From NCBI GenBank assembly GCA_937894535.1, contig CALBHI010000062.1, forward strand, positions 1 through 13,273: DNA of 13,273 nt. Reading direction: 5' to 3'. A model generated the notes under the pieces. That model had not been told where the DNA came from and made no database searches. It was given only the letters and a program-made list of their open reading frames with translations. This stretch comes from an uncultured Verrucomicrobiota bacterium. Its GTDB lineage: Bacteria; Verrucomicrobiota; Kiritimatiellia; CAIVKH01. The position numbers and the translations under genes are program-made. Below, piece after piece: positions 1-5,291 of the stretch (its first letter is position 1; the number at the start of each line of letters is the position of its first letter).

Positions 1-2
1 CT

Positions 3-713
3 ACGTTTCCGTTTCCGGCCGCCCTGCTTTTGGCCGGTTTCACGGGCGGCGCCTTCGCGCTGCTGATCGGGTGGATTTCATTGCGGTTCCGGGGCGACTT
101 CTTTGTCTTCGCGACGCTCGGGTTCCAGATGATCGTGTTCGTGGTGCTCTATAACTGGACCGACTTGAGCCGTGGTGCATTCGGGATTTACTGTATTCCG
201 CGTCCAGATATCCTGGGGTGGCGGGTGAACGAGCCGTGGGAATATGTCGTTGTGGTGGCCGTCGTGAACGCCATCCTGCTGCCCGCGCTATTCCTGCTTT
301 ACCGATCCCCGTTTGGCTTGAGCCTGAAGGCGCTGCGCGACAACGAGCGCGCGGCGGAATCACTGGGCATCTCGGCGTTCCATCAACACCTTTGGGCGTT
401 CGTGATCGCGGGGAGTTGTGCTGCGGTGGCGGGGGGACTTTACGCCTCGTATGTAACCTACATTGACCCCACGTCCTTCACCGTTCGGGAAAGCATCTTT
501 ATCGTTTCCCTCTTGCTACTGGGCGGATCGGGCAATATCAGGGGTCCGATCATCGGGGCTCTGGTCATGATTCTCCTGCCCGAGGCACTTCGCTTTGTCG
601 GTCTTCCGGATTCCATCGCGCCTAACGTGCGGGAGATCATTTACGGCTTGGCCCTTATTCTTTTGATGTACATGCGGCCAACCGGCCTGGCAGGGAGCTT
701 CGCGGTAAAATGA
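3..713 (+). CDS. livM: LivM-type ABC transporter permease (5' partial)
   Basis: This is the C-terminal 236 residues of an inner-membrane permease of the branched-chain amino acid (HAAT) ABC family; the start lies upstream of the window. The frame is open from base 3. Strongly hydrophobic segments alternate with short loops. The stretch ALRDNERAAESLGIS, about 100 residues into the visible part, matches the cytoplasmic LivM loop that couples to the ATPases. The later GGSGNIRGPIIGA and the C-terminal RPTGL are also typical of LivM. The stop codon overlaps the next start as ATGA, so translation is probably coupled to LivG. Substrates of this family include branched-chain amino acids, urea, amides and aromatic acids. 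The substrate here cannot be told, because the binding protein is outside the window. Confidence 0.9.
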   Translation, partial: TFPFPAALLLAGFTGGAFALLIGWISLRFRGDFFVFATLGFQMIVFVVLYNWTDLSRGAFGIYCIPRPDILGWRVNEPWEYVVVVAVVNAILLPALFLLYRSPFGLSLKALRDNERAAESLGISAFHQHLWAFVIAGSCAAVAGGLYASYVTYIDPTSFTVRESIFIVSLLLLGGSGNIRGPIIGALVMILLPEALRFVGLPDSIAPNVREIIYGLALILLMYMRPTGLAGSFAVK

Positions 714-1477
714 AGGGCGAACCCATACTGGTCATGGAGAGCGTGCAGAAGCGGTTCGGTGACATATCCGTGTTGCGTGGGGTCAACGCTACGATTCCGC
801 GAGGGACCATTACCGCCTTCATTGGTCCCAACGGAGCGGGGAAAACAACGCTGTTTCATGCGATAACCGGAGACATCAAGCCAAACAGCGGAGCAGTGAT
901 CTTTGACGGGAGGTCCATTACGGGTGAGCCACCGTGGCGAGTGGCGCGACTTGGACTTGGGAAAATGTTCCAGGATGTCCGCCTATTCGAGAGCCTCTCC
1001 CTGGTCGAGAATGTTGCCTTGGCGCTGCACGAACATCCGCATCGTAGGCCAGTTCAGTCACTGCTACAGAGCCATGTGCGGGGCAAGCTCGACGAGCAGC
1101 AAAAGCTCAAAGCGGAAGAGATTCTGCGGCAGGTCGGGGTCGAACCTCCGTTTGACCGCCCGACGGCGCTGCTCTCTTTCGGAAACAAGAAGCTGGTTGC
1201 GTTGGCCCGCCTGATCGCGGGCAGGTTCAAGTTACTGCTGCTCGACGAACCCACGGCCGGGCTGGCGCCGGACATGGTGAAAAGGGTCACAGGGATTTTG
1301 CGGAGCCTTGTCGAATCGCATGGCGTCACGGTGGCGCTGATCGAGCACAACTTCTCATTTGTGGGCGAACTGGCGGAATACACCTATTTGATGCGTTCAG
1401 GCGAAATACATGACCAAGGTGAGACGAGCGATGTTCTGGGCCGCTCTGAAAACCGGGAGGTCCTCATCGGGATATGA
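710..1477 (+). CDS. livG: LivG-type ABC transporter ATPase
   Basis: A 255-residue cytosolic ATPase that would power the LivM/LivH permease pair. Visible motifs are Walker A GPNGAGKT (39-46), the Q-loop Gln in FQD (88), Walker B LLLLDEP (175-181), a D-loop-like AGLAPD, and the switch His in IEHN (213). The 28-residue insertion-like segment after the Q-loop (about 108-135) is usual for LivG. The ABC signature is unusual: LSFGN (155-159) where LivG proteins normally have LSYGQ or LSGGQ. The start ATG overlaps the livM stop and the end overlaps livF by ATGA, so all are one transcription unit. The family call is firm; assignment to LivG rather than a urea or aromatic-acid paralogue is by size and gene order. 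Confidence 0.9.
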   Translation: MKGEPILVMESVQKRFGDISVLRGVNATIPRGTITAFIGPNGAGKTTLFHAITGDIKPNSGAVIFDGRSITGEPPWRVARLGLGKMFQDVRLFESLSLVENVALALHEHPHRRPVQSLLQSHVRGKLDEQQKLKAEEILRQVGVEPPFDRPTALLSFGNKKLVALARLIAGRFKLLLLDEPTAGLAPDMVKRVTGILRSLVESHGVTVALIEHNFSFVGELAEYTYLMRSGEIHDQGETSDVLGRSENREVLIGI

Positions 1478-2187
1478 GCGAGCCTCTCCTTAAAATCGAG
1501 AACTTGAGCGCCGGCTACGGTGGTCGACCCGTGTTGGAGGAGTTGGCTCTGCAGGTTCGGGCCGGAGAACGCATTGCGCTCATTGGGCCTAATGGATGCG
1601 GAAAATCCACCCTACTGCGAACCGTCACGGCAGAAGTTCCGGAAAGCCACGGCCGGATATACTTTGATGGAGAGGACATCACAGACTATGTGACCGAGAA
1701 GATTGTGGCCAGAGGCATTGGGTATCTTCGCCAGACGAGAAACATCTTCGCCGGACTGACCGTTGCCGAGAATCTTGAACTGGCTCGTATGGACGGGAAA
1801 AGCGTGCGGCACCACAGTTTGGATGCATTGTTGGAGGCATTTCCTGCCCTTCGCGAGCGCGAAGCGGTCCGCGCGGGCCTGCTTTCAGGTGGAGAGCGTC
1901 AATCCCTCGCCGCGGCGATGGTGCTTTACCGGCACGTCCGCCTTCTCTTTCTGGATGAGCCATTGGCCGGGCTCTCCCAGGAAAACGCGGCCCAAATGTT
2001 GGCAGGTATTGCGCACATGCAGCAGCAGGATGGATTTACCGTGATTACGGTCGAGCACCGGCTCAAGTTGATTCGCCCACACGTTGACCGGGTCATCATC
2101 ATGGCGCGGGGCCGCATTGCGGAAGATACGGCAGACCCATCGATCCTTGAAGATCGCGGGCGCCTGGAAAAGCACTACCAGCTCTGA
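1474..2187 (+). CDS. livF: LivF-type ABC transporter ATPase
   Basis: A 237-residue cytosolic ATPase, partner of the preceding LivG-like protein. It carries Walker A GPNGCGKST (38-46), Q-loop Gln in LRQTRNIFAGLTV (87), a canonical signature LSGGERQ (137-143), Walker B LLFLDEP (157-163) and switch His in VEHR (195). The phrase IFAGLTVAENL is the region where LivF proteins carry FPxLTVxENL. Because its signature motif is intact while that of LivG is degenerate, the two ATP sites may be asymmetric (inference). ATGA overlap upstream and TGATG overlap downstream place it in the middle of a translationally coupled operon. Confidence 0.9.
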   Translation: MSEPLLKIENLSAGYGGRPVLEELALQVRAGERIALIGPNGCGKSTLLRTVTAEVPESHGRIYFDGEDITDYVTEKIVARGIGYLRQTRNIFAGLTVAENLELARMDGKSVRHHSLDALLEAFPALREREAVRAGLLSGGERQSLAAAMVLYRHVRLLFLDEPLAGLSQENAAQMLAGIAHMQQQDGFTVITVEHRLKLIRPHVDRVIIMARGRIAEDTADPSILEDRGRLEKHYQL

Positions 2188-2627
2188 TGAAACGTGGAGC
2201 AAAATCGATCCTCGTCCTCGGCGACGATCAGATTCTGGCAGACACACTTCAGCGAATCGTTCGCGAAGCTATCGCAGATGCCATTGTGAAGACGTCAACT
2301 TACGCGAAAACGCCCGGACTCTTGAGCGCAAGATTAACCGATACGGACATCTTCATTCTCGGACTTTTCCGGCAGTATGCCGGAGGCCTTCGCGCGGAAG
2401 GGGTCGCGCTTGCCGGGTTGTTGATTCCAAGAGGCAAGCAAGTCCTTGTGGTCTCCCCGCTCCATATTCCCCGATTGGCTATCAATCCTGCCTACTGGGA
2501 CACCGCATCAGCAACAACGCTTTCTGGGCGACTATCGCAGCTGTCAGATACTTCCACACAGCGAGCAGCCCTTAAAGAAATGCTGCGTGTTTTCGGCCCT
2601 CTCTTGCGCATTCCGCCACAGCATTAA
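2187..2627 (+). CDS. Receiver-like protein without phospho-acceptor, coupled to livF
   Basis: A 146-residue soluble protein I do not recognise by name. Residues 7-92 have the alternating strand/helix rhythm of a response-regulator receiver domain: SILVLGDD with two adjacent acids (13-14), then DIFILGL (54-60), then QVLVVSP (85-91). In true receivers the pattern D-x-x-x-x-D places the phosphorylated Asp where this protein has Gly59, so it would not be phosphorylated in the usual way (inference from motif alignment by eye). No DNA-binding domain follows; the last 50 residues look helical. The ATG overlaps the livF stop as TGATG, which suggests a role tied to the transporter. A hand count over the first 44 codons gives about half G/C at third positions, lower than later genes here. 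Confidence 0.65.
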   Translation: MKRGAKSILVLGDDQILADTLQRIVREAIADAIVKTSTYAKTPGLLSARLTDTDIFILGLFRQYAGGLRAEGVALAGLLIPRGKQVLVVSPLHIPRLAINPAYWDTASATTLSGRLSQLSDTSTQRAALKEMLRVFGPLLRIPPQH

Positions 2628-2703
2628 AGGCATCTATTGCCATTCTCCAGGAACCCGATTGGTATAGGTCGTCTCGCCAAGAGATGCGTGATCAGCAACA
2701 ACA

Positions 2704-3204
2704 TCACCGCGCCACAAACCACTGCCACAAGCGGGTGAATGATTCCACCCCGGCGTAGCAGACCAGGGCCCAGTAGGCGTTGCCGATGAGCCAGCTGGTC
2801 ATGAAGAGGATCCAGTCGCGGCGGTTCAGGCCGGCGTAGGAGGTGTGGCGCAGGTAGAGGATGGTGATGAAGGGGTCGTAGCGGATCGACAGGAAGAGGC
2901 AGGCGGGGACATCGCCCCGGCGGAGCAGCCAGGCCGTGGCCCGGCGCAGGCGGTGCGGGCCGTCGTAGTTCTTCGCGGACCGGATGACCTCGATGCCCAG
3001 CCAGTCGCGCCCGGACAGGTCGTACCCCCACAGCATGATCAGGCACACCACGAGGGAGACCGTGGCCATGATGATCCCGCCGTACCACAAGCCGAGCCAG
3101 GCGATCACCGCGGGATACATCAGGTAGTCGAACAGGATGTCCAGCACCTGGTTGACGCCATGCCCCAAGGCCAGCTCAGCCACCCGTTGTCGCGTCAAAA
3201 CCAC
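2704..3204 (-). CDS. Small multi-pass membrane protein (unknown function)
   Basis: A 166-residue inner-membrane protein, not recognised. Hydrophobic segments lie at about 26-44, 45-60, 100-118 and 130-151, separated by a basic loop (about 67-97, with HRLRRATAWLLRR). The GTG start at 3204 is chosen because GGAGG sits 6 bases upstream. It lies 68 bases downstream of the M48 peptidase gene on the same strand and is probably cotranscribed with it, so it could be a membrane partner or anchor for the otherwise soluble peptidase (inference). It converges on the receiver-like gene with only 76 bases between them, where I see no clear hairpin-plus-T-tract terminator. Confidence 0.75.
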   Translation of the reverse strand: MVLTRQRVAELALGHGVNQVLDILFDYLMYPAVIAWLGLWYGGIIMATVSLVVCLIMLWGYDLSGRDWLGIEVIRSAKNYDGPHRLRRATAWLLRRGDVPACLFLSIRYDPFITILYLRHTSYAGLNRRDWILFMTSWLIGNAYWALVCYAGVESFTRLWQWFVAR

Positions 3205-3272
3205 CCTGTTCCTCCGGCAACCTCAACGGCGCGGTACGTGCGTCGTGCCGCCAAGGGCCACGACGGGGCCGG

Positions 3273-4553
3273 TCAGGCCATGGTCCCCTTCACCTGGTCC
3301 ACCAGTTCGCGCATCTTGTAGTCCACGGTGAAACCGACCGACTGCGCGGCGCCGATCATGATGGAATAGGCCACGCGCGACTGGACCTGCAGCAGGTCGG
3401 CGATGTCGAGAATGTAACCGGCTTCCTCCTTCATCAGGCTGCCATCAGCGAGGGCGATGTCGGCCAGACGCGACAGGATGAAGATTTTGTCGTCGTTGCC
3501 ACCCTCGCGGTTCACCACGGCCAGCGATTCGCGCAACCGCGCTTCGCGCGCCGGCAGGTCGGAAAGGAATTCCCGCTCGGGATGATCGGTGAAATGCTGG
3601 TGAAGGATCCGGATGAGGGTGCGGATTTCCTCCTCCTGGATGCTGTCGCCGCAGGCCAGCAACTTCATGCCGGCCATGGTGACGACCCGCATGACCGCCT
3701 CGTGCAGCGGGGAACGCGGGTACTTGCGGAACCAGTCGAACAACCGGTCGATGTGGTCGTCCATGGCGGCCACGCCCTCGCGCGTCAGCCCGGCCCCCGC
3801 CGATTCCGCCATGAGGTGCAGCGATTTGAGCCGCAGCGGCAACAGGGGGTGGGACCGGAAGGCCGCCTGCACCAGGTCGGGGTTGTCCTTGATGGATTCG
3901 ATTTGCGCCAGCAGTGAGTCGACATCGAGGTTGAGGTTTTTCCCGGTCAGCCCGAAACCGGCCTTGACCAACCCGCGTGCGCTGGCCTCGAAGGAACCGC
4001 TGGCCAGCATGCCCATCCGGTCGCAACTGATCTCCCCCTTTTTCCGCCAGCGGAGGAAAAGGCACTCGCCGAGGTACGGCAGGACGGTTTGCCGCGGATT
4101 CTTCGGATCGCTGTTGATCAACCCCATCAGGTGGTTGTGGCCAAAGATGAAGTGGCCGAACTCGTGGCCGAGGATCGAGGCGATCTCCTGGTCGTCCATC
4201 AACTCCAGGGTGGTCGAGGTGATGCCGATGAATTGCTCCGATCCGCCTTCGAACTCGCCCAGGTAGGCAAAGGCATTCACGTCATCGCTCTTGACGCAGA
4301 TCACATCAAAGGCCCCCTCGATCTCCAGACGCTGCTTGACCTCGCCCAGGATGCGGAAGATGCGGGGCGACAAGGCCTCGTTCAGGAGGACCCCGTCGGC
4401 GAGCATGCGCTCCTTGAGCGACGAGGCCTTCGACCGGTTCGCCTCGCGGCGCGCCTCCAGGAATCCGGCCACGTTGTACTTGCCGTAGATTTCCTCCATG
4501 TCCTGCCGGTCCCCCCGGTACTGCACGCCAGCCAACGGATGCGCCTTGCTCAT
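3273..4553 (-). CDS. M48-type metallopeptidase with C-terminal TerB-like domain
   Basis: A 426-residue predicted zinc metallopeptidase with no signal peptide or membrane helix. Residues 125-134 hold the catalytic helix ILGHEFGH (HExxH at 130-134). The third zinc ligand is probably Glu174 in EISCD, matching the family ExxxD pattern. SHPLLPLRLKSL (234-245) corresponds to the conserved M48 motif after the active site. From about 285 to 400 there are repeated helices, with LADIALADGSLMKEE (363-377) matching the TerB-family signature in which an Asp/Gly turn is followed by paired Glu. The frame extends 30 codons upstream, but ATG at 4553 is preferred because AAGGAGGA lies about 10 bases before it. 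Peptidase M48 is well supported; the TerB-like assignment is from motif shape only. Substrate unknown. Confidence 0.88.
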   Translation of the reverse strand: MSKAHPLAGVQYRGDRQDMEEIYGKYNVAGFLEARREANRSKASSLKERMLADGVLLNEALSPRIFRILGEVKQRLEIEGAFDVICVKSDDVNAFAYLGEFEGGSEQFIGITSTTLELMDDQEIASILGHEFGHFIFGHNHLMGLINSDPKNPRQTVLPYLGECLFLRWRKKGEISCDRMGMLASGSFEASARGLVKAGFGLTGKNLNLDVDSLLAQIESIKDNPDLVQAAFRSHPLLPLRLKSLHLMAESAGAGLTREGVAAMDDHIDRLFDWFRKYPRSPLHEAVMRVVTMAGMKLLACGDSIQEEEIRTLIRILHQHFTDHPEREFLSDLPAREARLRESLAVVNREGGNDDKIFILSRLADIALADGSLMKEEAGYILDIADLLQVQSRVAYSIMIGAAQSVGFTVDYKMRELVDQVKGTMA

Positions 4554-4578
4554 GGGTAACGATCCTCCTTGTCGGTCC

Positions 4579-4607
4579 ATGCTACCGGATTCCGCCGGTG
4601 CGCTCAA
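4579..4607 (-). promoter_or_regulatory. Candidate sigma-70 promoter for the M48 gene
   Basis: On the minus strand TTGAGC (4607-4602) and TAGCAT (4584-4579) are separated by exactly 17 bases, each matching 4 of 6 consensus positions. The predicted start, near 4572, leaves a leader of about 20 bases that carries the AAGGAGG ribosome-binding site. This is pattern matching only. Confidence 0.35.
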
Positions 4608-4745
4608 TACGATCCCGCCGCAAGTTCGGATTTCCCGCGGCACCCCGGGGTCACAGAGGGTGGTCCGGCATGCATGCCCGATGCGATGGAAGGAAAGATT
4701 CGCGACCCCCGCGCGTCTTTATGGCCAACGGGAGGGTCACACGGT

Positions 4746-5156
4746 ATGGGGTACTACATCGACATTCGGCCAAAGGGGCAAGAGCGGATCACGCGGGACG
4801 CCTACCTGCAGCGGTTCCTGAACGCGGGACTGGAGCGGCATTTCTCGTTTTTCATCGAGCCCACGGCGGAGCTGCGAACCTCGTACCGGCACGAGGTGTT
4901 TTTCACCGGCGGTGTCATCACGGTCTGCGAGGACGCGGAGGCGCCCGCCGGTGTCGTTGCCTCGGTGCGGGTGTCCTGGGGGAACAACGCCGAGAGCATC
5001 AAGGCCCTGGGTTTCGCGTTGCTCGAGATCGCCGAGCGGACGGACTCGGTGGTGGTGCACCCGCAAACGCAGGAACCTCTAACCATGGATACGCTCGAAA
5101 CGCTGGCGGATCACTTCCTGATCGGCCGAAAGATCGTGCGCGGCCATCTGGGGTGA
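4746..5156 (+). CDS. Hypothetical cytosolic protein, divergent from the M48 gene
   Basis: A 136-residue soluble protein of unknown function. It starts MGYYIDIRPKG, has no signal peptide or membrane segment, and looks alpha/beta: acidic and aromatic strands (HFSFFIEP, EVFFTGGVITVCED, VASVRVSW) followed by helices (ESIKALGFALLEIAER, MDTLETLADHFLIGRK). The open frame runs further upstream, but ATG at 4746 is chosen because GGGAGGG (4730-4735 region) stands 9-10 bases before it and the upstream codons do not look protein-like. The 192 bases separating it from the divergent M48 start probably hold promoters for both. No catalytic motif was recognised. Confidence 0.75.
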   Translation: MGYYIDIRPKGQERITRDAYLQRFLNAGLERHFSFFIEPTAELRTSYRHEVFFTGGVITVCEDAEAPAGVVASVRVSWGNNAESIKALGFALLEIAERTDSVVVHPQTQEPLTMDTLETLADHFLIGRKIVRGHLG

Positions 5157-5190
5157 TGGCGCGGAGGACCGCATCCTGCACCTAAAATCT

Positions 5191-5196
5191 TATATT
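5191..5196 (+). promoter_or_regulatory. Candidate -10 element upstream of the channel gene
   Basis: TATATT stands in a small AT-rich island (about 5182-5198) in otherwise GC-rich DNA between two genes. It matches the -10 consensus at 5 of 6 positions. No good -35 hexamer is visible 16-18 bases upstream. If used, transcription would start near 5203, which would rule out the TTG at 5202 as start codon and favour the GTG at 5292. Confidence 0.35.
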
Positions 5197-5201
5197 CTGC
5201 A

Positions 5202-5241
5202 TTGTGCCTTCGAACCTGGATTGCTAGGTTGTGCGGCACAA
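5202..5241 (+). repeat. Nested inverted repeat in the leader of the channel gene
   Basis: TTGTGCC (5202-5208) pairs perfectly with GGCACAA (5235-5241). Inside it AACCT (5213-5217) pairs with AGGTT (5226-5230), leaving a 4 by 4 internal loop and an 8-base apical loop. It begins where transcription from the nearby TATATT would start. It could be a 5'-leader hairpin or a protein-binding operator. There is no T-tract, so an intrinsic terminator is unlikely. Confidence 0.4.
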
Positions 5242-5291
5242 GGACGCACGGCGGCTGGAGGGGTCGGCAGCGGTGCGCGGGGTGGTTGCAT

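Noticed and set aside
2624..2720. Hydrophobic stretch (ending near LLLITHLLARRP) in another minus-strand frame just past the stop of the small membrane protein, suggesting a frameshifted C-terminus
   Set aside because: The annotated frame ends naturally with a Trp/Arg-rich amphipathic tail, and nothing shows that the extra stretch belongs to the family. Homologue lengths would be needed.
5202..5241. Possible tRNA T-arm on the minus strand (GGTTCGAA within the inverted repeat)
   Set aside because: The flanking 5-base stem does not pair and no acceptor, D or anticodon arms are found.
5202..5291. TTG start at 5202 adding 30 residues to the channel protein
   Set aside because: The added residues are Arg/Gly/Trp-rich and would bury the signal peptide; the GTG at 5292 with GGGGTGG upstream gives a normal exported N-terminus.
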